From NCBI GenBank assembly GCA_024637195.1, contig JAGXFN010000011.1, positions 62,001 through 126,000 on the forward strand: 64,000 nt of DNA, written 5' to 3'. A program made the position numbers and the translations under genes. Origin of the DNA: Arcobacter sp. GTDB taxonomy: Bacteria; Campylobacterota; Campylobacteria; Campylobacterales; Sulfurimonadaceae. The notes under the pieces were generated by a model, which was not told the DNA's origin, did no database searches, and worked only from the letters and a program-made list of their open reading frames with translations. How positions within the stretch are numbered: the stretch's first letter is position 1; each line of letters starts with the position of its first letter. Below, one piece after another: positions 53,662 to 63,069 of the stretch.

Positions 53662-54579
53662 TTACCGGTGGCAGGCAGCTTCTGCCTGGAAGAGTCTCTT
53701 TCCGGCATAGGGCTTGATGCGCCCGTGCCATTCGATATAGCGCATAGATTTACGTCCGCATGTCTTGGCCGACTTTTTATCATAACTCTTCATCTGCTTG
53801 ATCGCATCGCTTACAGCACACGCATCTCTCTCATTTTCCAAAATGTTGATCATCCAGTAGTTTATCGCTGTTATGTCGTTCAGGCACTCGGTTTGTGTCT
53901 GCTCTTCGCTCTCTCGCAGTATATAAAGCTCTTCTTTTAAGTTTTCCAGACTCAGCTGATAGTATTCGAGTTCGCTGAGCGCTTTTTCTGGCAGTACAAT
54001 AGACGGCTTTTCTTCTGTGATTTTGTCCATGCTTACGGCAGAAACTACGGGCACGATGGGCGCAACCAGGAGTTCGGAGGAGCCTTGCTTCGTATTTTCA
54101 GGAGCAGGTGCTGCCGACGTTTCTTGTAACTGCGCGGTCTTACTCTTTTTGTTCTCATTGATCGACTGCTGCATCTTCGCACTCAAAATAAAACCGGCTT
54201 TTCCCATCACATCAAGGCTCTCAAGCTCTCCTTGCTGATAAAGCCGAAGGATGTCTTTTTTTATCTGCTTGGCAATACGCTCGTTTTTTTGACTCAGATA
54301 ACGAAGCTCTTTGGCATAAGACTTTACGAATTTTTTGTCGACCTTCGCCTCGAGATCCGCTTGTATCTTGTCAAGGGCAAAGCCTTTGAGCATTGTCTTG
54401 TTTGCGTCCAGACAGAAGGCTTCTAAAAGTTCCGGTTTCTCTTGATAGATCTGCAGATGCTTGATCTTCATATATTTGTGCATATTTTCATATACCCTGT
54501 CTCCGGCAGAACTAAATGTTTTTGGAAACTCTGCGGCAAATGCCATGACAGAGACCAAAACTAGTGCTAATAAACGCAT
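53662..54579 (-). CDS. Exported protein of unknown function
   Basis: 305 residues with an N-terminal signal peptide (RLLALVLVSVMAFA, cleavage after about residue 15) and a strong AAGGAG ribosome site. The first half is helical and charged, a Ser/Thr/Pro-rich linker spans about 145-195, and the C-terminal part carries several Cys (CLNDITAI, CAVSDAI, TCGRKS, AACHR) that may form disulfides. No family recognised. It follows the chemotaxis receptor gene by 18 bases. Confidence 0.65.
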   Translation of the reverse strand: MRLLALVLVSVMAFAAEFPKTFSSAGDRVYENMHKYMKIKHLQIYQEKPELLEAFCLDANKTMLKGFALDKIQADLEAKVDKKFVKSYAKELRYLSQKNERIAKQIKKDILRLYQQGELESLDVMGKAGFILSAKMQQSINENKKSKTAQLQETSAAPAPENTKQGSSELLVAPIVPVVSAVSMDKITEEKPSIVLPEKALSELEYYQLSLENLKEELYILRESEEQTQTECLNDITAINYWMINILENERDACAVSDAIKQMKSYDKKSAKTCGRKSMRYIEWHGRIKPYAGKRLFQAEAACHR

Positions 54580-54597
54580 CCTACTCCTTCAGGGTTT

Positions 54598-56163
54598 TTA
54601 TGATTTAAACTCGTTCAAGCGCAGTTCCAGCTCATGCGATTGCGTGATGATAAGACCGACCGTGCTGTTGACCTCATGGATGATCGCTTCGCTTTGTGTT
54701 GAAAGCTTGGTCACGTTTTCCATGTTTTCTATCAGATTTTTCGTCCTGTGTACCGTGGTCGTCGCCAGTTTAGCCGCATTTTGCGCATACTCGATCGTCT
54801 GTTCCATAGATGACTTTGTCGAACTGGTCTGGCCTTGAAGCTCGTTGCTGATCGTGCTGATCTGCGACATATGTTCGGCACTGTGCTTCATCTCTTCGCT
54901 GGCATCGGAGACAGACTGGACAACGATATTGATCGTCGCATTGATCTCAGAGAGACTTTTCTGTGTTCTCTCGGCAAGTTTTCTCACCTCGTCTGCAACG
55001 ACGGCAAATCCGCGCCCGTGTTCGCCGGCACGTGCTGCTTCTATAGCCGCGTTGAGCGCCAGCAGGTTTGTCTGATCCGCGATCTCATGGATCACCGTCA
55101 AGACCTCTTTGATCTGCTTGGCGTCTTCATTGAGCTGCATCAGCTTATCCGAGAAGTCCACCTGCTTGATGCTTGCATCGCCGACATACTCCGAGATATG
55201 CGTCAGTTTGCTGAGCATTGCTTCGAGTGCACCTGCCGTACGGCTCAGGTCTTCTGCTGTTTTGACCGCCGCTTCTTCGCTTTCGTCCAGTGAGCTGCTG
55301 ATCTCCAGCGCAAGCGAGTTTGAAGCCTTGGTAAGCGCGTGTTGCGATTCTATCTGCGAGGTCATCTTTGCCGAAAGTCCGCCAAGCTGCTCGGCTGATT
55401 TTACCGAAGAAGTCAGCGTGGATTTAGCGATATTGACGACTTCTTGGATACGGTTGATAAACCTGTCAACATAATTGCTCGCCTCTGCCATTTCCGACCT
55501 GCCCGGAAAATTGAGACGTTTTTTCAAATCTCCGTCCCCTTGCGCCAACTCTTTGGCAACCCCGATAAGGTTCTCAACCGGACGCACGATGCGGCGCTCG
55601 ATGATCTTCCCCATCAAAGCAAGCAAGGCACTGATCCCCAATCCGCACAAAAGCATCCATTTTAAAAAATTTGTCTTCAGTTCCTCAAAATAGTCTGCCT
55701 TGTTGACCCCCGGGACCACCCACATGTCCCATGCCTTTATATAGCGGTATGCCGCGATCTTCTCCTGGCCCGAAGTCGCGGACACATACTCATAAGTACC
55801 CCCGTTTTTGTCGTTTATGATATGCTCGGCATACGACTTTCCGGCTAAGCTTTTTCCCTGTTTCGTCGGATGAGAGACCAGGATTCCTGTAGAATCTATC
55901 AGATAGACATATCCGCTTTTACCGACCTTCATCTCATTTAAAAATGTTGTGAACTCCGCTTTTTTATACGCGTCTTTGTCCTTGCTGGCTATATAGTCAA
56001 TGCTCTTGTGCAGGGTCCGGGCAAGATCGGAAATATCGTTGATCATAATCTTTTTGATCTCATGCGAAGCGATAATGTAAGCAAAAATGACCCCGAAGAC
56101 AATACTGATAAGGGAGACAAAAAGGTACAAAATGAGTTTTGCTTTAATGGTACTGAAGTTCAT
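54598..56163 (-). CDS. Methyl-accepting chemotaxis protein
   Basis: 521 residues. N-terminal transmembrane helix (about 8-32), a periplasmic single-Cache domain (about 35-185: [16 protein letters not shown] and GWVVPG-like [10 protein letters not shown]), second helix (about 188-208), HAMP (about 208-262), then the cytoplasmic signalling hairpin with the conserved tip [22 protein letters not shown]. The ligand is unknown. No CheW-binding pentapeptide is obvious at the C-terminus. Confidence 0.93.
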   Translation of the reverse strand: MNFSTIKAKLILYLFVSLISIVFGVIFAYIIASHEIKKIMINDISDLARTLHKSIDYIASKDKDAYKKAEFTTFLNEMKVGKSGYVYLIDSTGILVSHPTKQGKSLAGKSYAEHIINDKNGGTYEYVSATSGQEKIAAYRYIKAWDMWVVPGVNKADYFEELKTNFLKWMLLCGLGISALLALMGKIIERRIVRPVENLIGVAKELAQGDGDLKKRLNFPGRSEMAEASNYVDRFINRIQEVVNIAKSTLTSSVKSAEQLGGLSAKMTSQIESQHALTKASNSLALEISSSLDESEEAAVKTAEDLSRTAGALEAMLSKLTHISEYVGDASIKQVDFSDKLMQLNEDAKQIKEVLTVIHEIADQTNLLALNAAIEAARAGEHGRGFAVVADEVRKLAERTQKSLSEINATINIVVQSVSDASEEMKHSAEHMSQISTISNELQGQTSSTKSSMEQTIEYAQNAAKLATTTVHRTKNLIENMENVTKLSTQSEAIIHEVNSTVGLIITQSHELELRLNEFKS

Positions 56164-56218
56164 ATTTGCTCTTTAAATTAAGTTTTTTTATACTAACACG
56201 CTTTATCTAAGATAGACG

Positions 56219-58528
56219 TTAATACGCTTTCAAGCAGAGTGCCTGCAGGACCGTCTGGCGCCGTGTTGTGTCATATTTTTTACAGCCTGCCGTAAATGCG
56301 GAGCCCTCCCCGACAAGATAGCACTGTCCCTTGGCTCTCGTGATGGCCGTATAAAGAAGTTTACTGTTATGCATGATGAAATGCGAATAACTGATGGGAA
56401 TAACCACGCTCTCATACTCCATCCCCTGCACCTTATGAATCGTCAGCGCATAAGAGAGGGAGAGGTAGAGTTTGAGCTGGTCGAAGTCGTACTGGACCAC
56501 CATCTCCTCATGAGGATAGAAGACAAAAAGCAGTTCATCTTCCATGTTGATTTTAAAGACCAGGCCAACCATCCCGTTGAAGACCCGCTTTTCAAAACTT
56601 TCATCTCCGTTTTTAAAGCCCTCTTGGCTATAGCAGGGCATATTCTCGTTTTTGACATGCACGACCTTGTCCATCAGTCGATACTCATACTTCCCGGATT
56701 TTACCGAACTTTTTGATGAAGGATTGAAGTAGGTCTGAAGCACTGTGTTGAGATTCTCGCTTCCCAATATTCCCCCTTTCATCGGCGTTATCACCTGAAA
56801 AGCGTTGAGATAACCCAGGATATTTTTTGCCTTGAGAAGTTCTCTGGAGTGTGGTATGTTTTCAACCGCCAGATGCATCATCTTGGCCAATATCTGCTGA
56901 GACTGCTCCTCTCTCAAGCTCTGCAGATCGCTCTGGGAGAGGGAGTTTTTGAGCTGATAGTAGTTCTCAATGCTGGTCTCTTGAAAATGAAAGTCATCAT
57001 AGTTTCCGTAAAACTCAGGAACCTGGCCCTGGCGGATCGTATTGGCCACCAAAGCGATCGCCTGCTTCTCGTTTTGCCTGTACAGACGTGTGAGTTTCAC
57101 CATCGGTGCCAGTTCAAGGTTTATCATATCCGAGAGGACATTTCCCGCACCTATAGGCGGAAGCTGTCCGTCGTCACCTACAATAATAAAGACAGCATCA
57201 TCATCGACCATCTTGATCAACTGAAAAAAGAGCATGGAGTTGACCATGGAGGCCTCGTCCAGCAAGACCACTTTGAAGGGCATCTTGTCCTTATCCTCAT
57301 AACGCACGATAAGGCTCTGTATCGTCGAACTCTGATAGCCCGTCGTTTCGGCAATGCGCTGCGAGGCAATGCCGCTGAGCGCTGTACACATGATGGAATT
57401 TTCGCCGACTTTTTCCTTTAAGAGGTCGAGTATCAGACGTGCGGAGGTCGATTTACCCGTTCCGGCGTACCCGACAAGCAGCAGGATCGAAGAACCGGTA
57501 TTGAGTATCTCTACGGCCTTGTGCTGCTCATCCGAGAGATTAAATCCCGCCTGAACTTCGCGCTCTTTGATGAAGCTTTTGAGATCTTTTTTGATCTCGC
57601 CGAACTCCTGTTTGCACTTGTGCTTGATAAAACGCAGTATCTGTTCTTCGGCGTAATAGTAGATGTCCGGTGCGAGAAGCTCTCCAAACTGATGAAGATG
57701 CCCCCCGTGTACCATCTCCAAAATGGTTTTTTCATATAACTCGTAATGGTTAAAGAGGCCGAGTTCCTCGTCCAGACGTTCGTAGAGGGCATTTTTTGAT
57801 ATGCAGGAATTCCCCTGCATGTCGCAGAGTTCGCGCAGCAGGTAGTTCGTGGCAGCATGCAAACGGTTCTCGTCCAGCTCTCCTACTCCCATCTTCTTGG
57901 CAATCTCATCGGCGCGCTTGAAGCCTATTCCCTTAATATTGGTCAGAACATAAGGATTTTTCTTGATCTTTTCTGCGGGGTCCGGCAGATCTTTGAGCTG
58001 GGTCGCGATGAGATGTATCATAGCCGGGCTGACATCATAAGGGGCAAGAAATTCTCCGAGCTGGCGAACAGAGCGAAACTGTTTCCAGCTTTTTTGAATG
58101 CGCTCCAGCCTCTTCTCTTTGACGCCTTTAAACTCCAGAAGTTTTTCGATATTGTTGTCTAGAACCTCAACCAGACCTTCCTGGCCAAAATGCTCGATCA
58201 GCTCTGCCGTGAGCTTCTTGGTGAAGCCTTTGACGACGCGGTTTAAAAAGAAGAAGAGTTCGGATTGGTTGACTTTGACAAAGCTGCACTTGAAGGTAGA
58301 ACCGTGCTTCTTATGCTCCTGCCACTCCCCCTCAAGCGTCACCGCCGCCCCCTTTAGACTCTCGATCGGCGCTTCAACATACTCACCTGAGATCTTTGTT
58401 TTGTCGCTCATAACAGCGATAAAAAAGCTCTCGTTCTCGTAAATGATCGTGTCGATCTGGCCGATAAGTTTTACCGAAGAAACATCTGTTTTGCAGAGCG
58501 CCTCGGCTTGTTTTGTGGGAGAATTCAT
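56219..58528 (-). CDS. RecD-like SF1 DNA helicase
   Basis: 769 residues. An N-terminal OB-like domain (about 15-80) and helix-hairpin-helix region (LVEVLDNNIEKLLEFKGV and NIKGIGFKRADEIA) precede the motor. Walker A is VGYAGTGKST near 355 and Walker B is VVLLDEASMV. GDDGQLPPIGAGNV, RLYRQ and the C-terminal LSYALTIHKVQGMEYESV are SF1B RecD motifs. No RecB/RecC genes adjoin, so it is RecD2-like. ATG at 58528 is chosen over a TTG two codons earlier. Confidence 0.9.
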   Translation of the reverse strand: MNSPTKQAEALCKTDVSSVKLIGQIDTIIYENESFFIAVMSDKTKISGEYVEAPIESLKGAAVTLEGEWQEHKKHGSTFKCSFVKVNQSELFFFLNRVVKGFTKKLTAELIEHFGQEGLVEVLDNNIEKLLEFKGVKEKRLERIQKSWKQFRSVRQLGEFLAPYDVSPAMIHLIATQLKDLPDPAEKIKKNPYVLTNIKGIGFKRADEIAKKMGVGELDENRLHAATNYLLRELCDMQGNSCISKNALYERLDEELGLFNHYELYEKTILEMVHGGHLHQFGELLAPDIYYYAEEQILRFIKHKCKQEFGEIKKDLKSFIKEREVQAGFNLSDEQHKAVEILNTGSSILLLVGYAGTGKSTSARLILDLLKEKVGENSIMCTALSGIASQRIAETTGYQSSTIQSLIVRYEDKDKMPFKVVLLDEASMVNSMLFFQLIKMVDDDAVFIIVGDDGQLPPIGAGNVLSDMINLELAPMVKLTRLYRQNEKQAIALVANTIRQGQVPEFYGNYDDFHFQETSIENYYQLKNSLSQSDLQSLREEQSQQILAKMMHLAVENIPHSRELLKAKNILGYLNAFQVITPMKGGILGSENLNTVLQTYFNPSSKSSVKSGKYEYRLMDKVVHVKNENMPCYSQEGFKNGDESFEKRVFNGMVGLVFKINMEDELLFVFYPHEEMVVQYDFDQLKLYLSLSYALTIHKVQGMEYESVVIPISYSHFIMHNSKLLYTAITRAKGQCYLVGEGSAFTAGCKKYDTTRRQTVLQALCLKAY

Positions 58529-58662
58529 GAGCAATTGTACTATAAGAAGAGTATTGTAAAGCTAAAGCAGTCGTTTTGCCATAACTATGGCAAACGCGCA
58601 GAAGCGCTTAGGCGAAAAATACAAATTTCCGCCGAGACTATGTGCAGAAGAAAAAAAGAAGT

Positions 58663-59547
58663 CTAGTTTTTTGCAACTCTTGCATTGCGCTCAGCTTCTT
58701 GAGACTTGTAAAGCTCCGCGCACCCTTTTGAGAGTTCTCGGATCTGCAGGATATAGTTGGCGCGCTCGGTAACGGAGATCACCTTGCGCGCGTCCAGTAC
58801 ATTAAAGGTATTTGAGGCCGACATGCAGAGGTCGTAGGCGGGAAGAGGAAGACCCGCTTCCAAAGTTCTCTTGCACTCTTTTGCCTTGGCATCGAACTCG
58901 GCAAAAAGCATATCGGTATCGGCAACTTCAAAGTTGTACGTGGAAAACTCGATCTCGCTCTCTTTATGAATGTCCCGGTAAAGCGTCTTGCCGTGCTCAT
59001 TTTCATTCCATACGATGTCAAAAACCGAATCAACTCCCTGCAGATACATCGCCAATCGCTCTGTTCCGTAGGTAATCTCGACAGCGACAGGATCGCAGGA
59101 GATACCGCCAACCTGCTGAAAATAGGTAAACTGCGTCACTTCCATGCCGTTTAGCCACACTTCCCAGCCCAGTCCCCAGGCACCGAGTGTCGGCGACTCC
59201 CAGTTGTCTTCTACAAAACGGATGTCATGCTCTTTAAGGTCAAGTCCGAGATATTCCAGACTTTTGAGGTAAAGTTCTTGGATATTGTCTGGGCTGGGTT
59301 TGATCAGGGCCTGAAACTGATAGTATGAACCCAGTCGGTTCGGATTTTCACCGTAGCGCCCGTCAGTCGGGCGGCGTGAAGGCGCGACATAAGCCACAGA
59401 CCAGGGCTTGGAGTCGAGTGAACGCAAAAATGTCGCCGGGTGAAAGGTTCCAGCACCTGCCGGGATGTCATAAGGCTGGAGGATGTTGCACCCCTGCTCT
59501 TTCCAGAAGATCTGAAGCTTTAAAAGTAAGTCACTGAAGGTAATCAT
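58663..59547 (-). CDS. glyQ: Glycine-tRNA ligase alpha subunit
   Basis: Catalytic subunit of the tetrameric bacterial glycyl-tRNA synthetase. About 294 residues from the ATG at 59547, which has a GGAG site at good spacing. [29 protein letters not shown] and [15 protein letters not shown] are class II synthetase motifs of GlyQ. The beta subunit glyS is not in this window. Confidence 0.95.
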   Translation of the reverse strand: MITFSDLLLKLQIFWKEQGCNILQPYDIPAGAGTFHPATFLRSLDSKPWSVAYVAPSRRPTDGRYGENPNRLGSYYQFQALIKPSPDNIQELYLKSLEYLGLDLKEHDIRFVEDNWESPTLGAWGLGWEVWLNGMEVTQFTYFQQVGGISCDPVAVEITYGTERLAMYLQGVDSVFDIVWNENEHGKTLYRDIHKESEIEFSTYNFEVADTDMLFAEFDAKAKECKRTLEAGLPLPAYDLCMSASNTFNVLDARKVISVTERANYILQIRELSKGCAELYKSQEAERNARVAKN

Positions 59548-59716
59548 CTTGTCTCCGTTGCAGCACCGCTGCATAAATTGCGTGTATTATACAAGAGCAA
59601 TGGTATAAAATGGCTTATAGGTGTGGTGCTGGTGTATAAAAGAGCGCATCAAAACGGCTCTTGCATTTTTGAAATTTCACGAAGCTATAGAAGGACTTAG
59701 GCGGGTGCCTAAGTTT

Positions 59717-60073
59717 TTACTCGATGACAGAATCGACGTTGCCGGCTTTTCTATCTTCCATTGAAACCTCTTTTCGAAAAGGCTGATTGTTATCAATTCC
59801 CTCATCTGGAAGTTTATATAAAGAACTGCCCGTAAAGTGTTCACGGTTCTCATCATTAAACGGCAAGTCCCAAACAATAGCCCCCTCTGTAGGACAAGCG
59901 GCTTGACATGCCGGAGAGTCATGATCGCCAACACATTCACTGCAGGTCTCAGGGTCTACATAATAGTACTCTTCGCCTGTCGGATTGTCATCATCATCTA
60001 CGATCGAATTGGTCGGACATTCATCTAAACACGCATCGCATGAGATGCACAAATCTGTAATTCTTACTGCCAT
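59717..60073 (-). CDS. 2[4Fe-4S] ferredoxin
   Basis: 118 residues. The first cluster motif is CISCDACLDECP and the second is CSECVGDHDSPACQAACP, with an eight-residue insertion typical of the YfhL/Alvin ferredoxin type. The C-terminal tail (from about residue 75) is longer than in minimal ferredoxins. A small electron carrier; a partner is not evident from the neighbours. Confidence 0.92.
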   Translation of the reverse strand: MAVRITDLCISCDACLDECPTNSIVDDDDNPTGEEYYYVDPETCSECVGDHDSPACQAACPTEGAIVWDLPFNDENREHFTGSSLYKLPDEGIDNNQPFRKEVSMEDRKAGNVDSVIE

Positions 60074-60143
60074 TTTTTATCCTTTTCTATAAGTTTTGAG
60101 ACCATCATATCTTCAACTATTTTAAAAGGGTGTTAAGCATTTT

Positions 60144-61031
60144 CTATAGTTTTTTTTCTACAAATTGTGCCATATCGCTTTGCAAAAAGCCCCGGAAGAG
60201 CTTAATAAAGGCCCAAAGCACAAGAAGCGGCAGCAGGATGCTCTCGACGATAAAGATCGTGATCAGGGTCAAAATATATGCAATCGCATGATCGAACTTC
60301 TTCTCAAGGTTTTGCAGTTGGTCTTTGAACTTTTTGTTAAGATTCTGGTAGTGCTTCTTAATGTTTAAATAATCAAGTTTCTCATTAAACGTTTCTATAA
60401 AACTGCGTTCTTGTACCTCGGTCTGCTTCTCCTTGTTGGTCTGCACCTCACTGACAATCCCCTCGATCTGATTGCTAGAAAGCTCCAAGGCCGCTTTTGC
60501 CTCTTGGTATCTTGGCTCAAGCGCATAGGCATATATGCTCTGATTTACAAGCACTATCATCGGTACGGCAAAGCGCAAGAACAAAAACACAACAAGAAAT
60601 TTAAAGACGAAATTGAAACTTTGTGCATGCCACAGTTTCGGGACCCACAGCAGCAGCATCAAAAACAGAGCACTCAAGGCAAAAATAAGTTTTACCGGCT
60701 GAGTCTGTCCAAGATACAAGACGATCTCCTGTACACCCAAAGATACAGAACTCATCAGCATGACCCAGGAGAAACGCTCTACCATGTCGTTCATCGGGTC
60801 CACGATCTGTCCCAGGGCAAAGTTGACGCCGACCCCTGCCGGAGTCGCATAGACTTCCGTGCCTTGGACAACGGATATAAGCCCGTTAAGACCTCGTGCG
60901 ATCGCAAAAACGCTCACCGCGCGTGTAAATGCCCTGTCAAGCTGGTTTGAGCTGACTCTGTCCACAACATTTGCAGAAGAGAGCACGACTAGGACAAGCA
61001 ATAAGAGTGAGATAAGAAGTTTTTTATACAT
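60144..61031 (-). CDS. Multi-pass membrane protein of unknown function
   Basis: 295 residues with a signal-like first helix (LLISLLLLVLVVLSSA). Further hydrophobic helices lie at about 90-108, 118-136, 145-168 and 255-285, and a long charged coiled-coil segment (about 172-250) sits between the last two. A VYATPAGVGVNF stretch lies in the first periplasmic loop. No domain recognised. Stands between the ferredoxin and Cys-repeat lipoprotein genes on the same strand. Confidence 0.7.
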   Translation of the reverse strand: MYKKLLISLLLLVLVVLSSANVVDRVSSNQLDRAFTRAVSVFAIARGLNGLISVVQGTEVYATPAGVGVNFALGQIVDPMNDMVERFSWVMLMSSVSLGVQEIVLYLGQTQPVKLIFALSALFLMLLLWVPKLWHAQSFNFVFKFLVVFLFLRFAVPMIVLVNQSIYAYALEPRYQEAKAALELSSNQIEGIVSEVQTNKEKQTEVQERSFIETFNEKLDYLNIKKHYQNLNKKFKDQLQNLEKKFDHAIAYILTLITIFIVESILLPLLVLWAFIKLFRGFLQSDMAQFVEKKL

Positions 61032-61128
61032 AATGAAGATTATACCAGTTTTTGTGAGACTGCCATAAAGACTGGAGCGCGGCCCAAGAGGGAAGCGCTT
61101 TGTTGTTTATAAGTGCCCTGCAGTTTGG

Positions 61129-61470
61129 CTATATTTTGCAGTGGGGGCAAGGTGCTTTGCTCTTTTGTGCGCATTTTGGACAGCTGCAGTCATCTTTGCC
61201 TGAGCATTTCATCTCTGCACATTTCGGGCACTGACAGTCAGTCTTTCCGGAACATTTCATTTGTGCGCATTTCGGACATTTGCAGTCGATTTTTCCCGAT
61301 CATGCCATGTTTTCTTTTGTCGGGCAGGCTTTTGCCTCCCCTGTTTTATCACAGACCGGCTTGAACATCGCCGTCTGAGGACCTTTTGTCTCTACATCAC
61401 ACGCCTTGCCCTGCGGGCAGGCCATAAGCGACAACGCGCTCATCAATAAGAGAAAAACTATCTTTTTCAT
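61129..61470 (-). CDS. Cys-repeat lipoprotein with in-frame TGA (selenoprotein or interrupted gene)
   Basis: Start at 61470 behind AAAAGGA. The signal peptide ends in a lipobox LMAC (Cys18). After about 38 residues comes a TGA at 61300-61302 (codon 57). The same frame then continues to TAG at 61129-61131 through three exact 16-residue repeats of the form C-SGK-x-D-C-x-CPKCA-x-MK, ending APCPHCKI. The TGA is position 1 of repeat 1, where repeats 2 and 3 have Cys (TGT, TGC). Either it encodes selenocysteine or a recent TGC-to-TGA change cut the protein to 56 residues. The downstream repeats keep intact coding. No strong SECIS-like hairpin is evident to my eye. Cys-rich repeats suggest metal or thiol chemistry at the cell surface. 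Confidence 0.7.
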
Positions 61471-61612
61471 TTTCATCCTTTTAGTATCTATTGCAAAATA
61501 ATATCTTTTTTTTTAATAAATAGACATCAGTTTTATTTCATAAGAAAACTTTATGCTAAAAGAGGGTTCAATTGAAACATAAATGTACTTTCATTACCAA
61601 AAAGGGTCTAAA

Positions 61613-61963
61613 ATGCAAGCCAAAGAGTTAGAATTTTTCAAAGATCAGCTGCTTGATGCAAAAGAGCATATCCTTCAAAACATTGCTCTCGCAGCCAAGG
61701 AACTGGGCCAGCTCCAAGCACAAGAGAACAATGATGATATGGACTTTGCTTCCATGCGCAGCGACGCAATGATAGAACAAGTAAGTTCAGACCAACAAAA
61801 ATCTGAGCTAAGAGAGATTGAGCATGCTCTCGAGCGGATTAGAAATGGCTCCTATAACACCTGCGAGATGTGCGCAGAGAAGATAGGCATAGCACGTTTA
61901 AAAGCCAAACCTTATGCCAACTTTTGTATGACCTGCCGGCCGCTGTATGAAAAGTCACATTAG
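61613..61963 (+). CDS. dksA: DksA/TraR-family RNA polymerase-binding regulator
   Basis: 116 residues from the ATG at 61613 (AAGGG site). A coiled coil (about 1-75) is followed by a zinc finger with CEMC and CMTC pairs separated by about 17 residues. DksA works with ppGpp at the RNA polymerase secondary channel. The acidic coiled-coil tip (ENNDDMDFAS) is in the right place. Divergent from the Cys-repeat lipoprotein, sharing a 142-base upstream region. Confidence 0.88.
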   Translation: MQAKELEFFKDQLLDAKEHILQNIALAAKELGQLQAQENNDDMDFASMRSDAMIEQVSSDQQKSELREIEHALERIRNGSYNTCEMCAEKIGIARLKAKPYANFCMTCRPLYEKSH

Positions 61964-62019
61964 TATCCAAATTGCAGCTTTAGTTTTCAACTAAGCATTT
62001 ATCTGCTACTATCATCCTC

Positions 62020-62559
62020 ATGAAAAATAACAATATTATACTTATGGGTTTTATGGGTGTCGGCAAAGGCTCGCTCGCGCGTGAGCTTTCAAAACTTACC
62101 GGGCGCGTGAGCATTGACACGGACGACCTCATCGAGAGTATGGAAAATAGAAGCATCAAAAAGATCTTTGAAAAAGAGGGTGAGGCTTATTTCAGAGAAA
62201 TCGAGAAGAAGCTTTCTGTCTGGCTTGAGAAGAGTGTCAAAGACACGATCATCTCAACCGGAGGAGGCTTTTTTCACGTTGGAAATCTTCAGGAGATCGG
62301 CCATGTCATCTATCTCGAGTCTTCTTTTAACGCCATCTTGGACCGGATCAACACCTTTGAAAATGCCAAGAAAAAACTCAAAAAACGTCCCTTGCTAAAA
62401 AATATGACCAAGGCAAAAGAACTTGTTTCTCAGCGCCATCCAAAATACATAGCCTGCGCGGACACAATTATCCAGACTGAGGAAAAAAGCTCTCAGCAGA
62501 TCGCCGAAGAGATCATCAAAGATGTCATAGAAAAAAGTGCGCAGAAAGAAGTCGAGTAA
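62020..62559 (+). CDS. aroK: Shikimate kinase
   Basis: Phosphorylates shikimate in aromatic amino-acid synthesis. 179 residues with the P-loop near residue 10 (GFMGVGKGS), substrate site DTDDLIE, STGGGFF and the lid RPLLKN. The residue after the P-loop Lys is Gly instead of the usual Ser/Thr, with Ser following, so Mg coordination may be shifted. Otherwise normal. Confidence 0.9.
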   Translation: MKNNNIILMGFMGVGKGSLARELSKLTGRVSIDTDDLIESMENRSIKKIFEKEGEAYFREIEKKLSVWLEKSVKDTIISTGGGFFHVGNLQEIGHVIYLESSFNAILDRINTFENAKKKLKKRPLLKNMTKAKELVSQRHPKYIACADTIIQTEEKSSQQIAEEIIKDVIEKSAQKEVE

Positions 62560-62586
62560 CCCTGTTCATTATCAAGCTTCAAAAGA

Positions 62587-63054
62587 CTATTTGTTATAAA
62601 AACTTTCAAGGCAACGCTTAAAATCGCTGCAGCGCACACAACGCGTATGCAGCAGCTGTTGTTTTTCAACCGCGATCGAAAGGCCATTTTTAAATGAGAT
62701 AGCCCAGGCGTGAGGTGCATTCCAGGCATAGGTCGTAGATGTCCAGTAGTAGCGGGGTTTAAAGTAGATAAATCCTTTTTGGATCATTCTTCCCTTCGAG
62801 CGGGAAGTATCGACGATACTGGCCAGTTCCTGTTCACTCGGAAGCCACCAATCAGTAAAACCACCCTCGCTCAAGCTTTCACAATACTCTTTGGCATCTG
62901 TCCAGGCATGAAGTGTCCCTTTGTTTTGCGCAACATCCTGCCACATCAAAAAGGTTTTAGGGTCAACAAGAGTATCACCCACAAGCAACTTAGAGAAAAA
63001 AAATATTGCGAACAATGCTCTTATACAAAAAGAATCTCCTGCTTTTATGAGCAT
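62587..63054 (-). CDS. DUF1566 (Lcl C-terminal-like) exported protein
   Basis: 155 residues with a signal peptide (about 1-26, ending LLVG). The mature domain has the DUF1566 pattern: LMWQD near 38, AKEYCESLSEGGFTDWWLPSEQELASIVD, YYWTSTTY, and a final CVR. Such domains are found in secreted, often sugar- or surface-binding proteins. It follows the TonB-dependent receptor gene by 15 bases and may act with it. Confidence 0.8.
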   Translation of the reverse strand: MLIKAGDSFCIRALFAIFFFSKLLVGDTLVDPKTFLMWQDVAQNKGTLHAWTDAKEYCESLSEGGFTDWWLPSEQELASIVDTSRSKGRMIQKGFIYFKPRYYWTSTTYAWNAPHAWAISFKNGLSIAVEKQQLLHTRCVRCSDFKRCLESFYNK

Positions 63055-63069
63055 AGAACCACCTTTATT

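Noticed and set aside
61113..61364. Plus-strand 83-codon ORF over the Cys-repeat gene
   Set aside because: It is the reverse of the Cys-rich repeats and has no ribosome site; the minus-strand frame carries the signal peptide and repeats.
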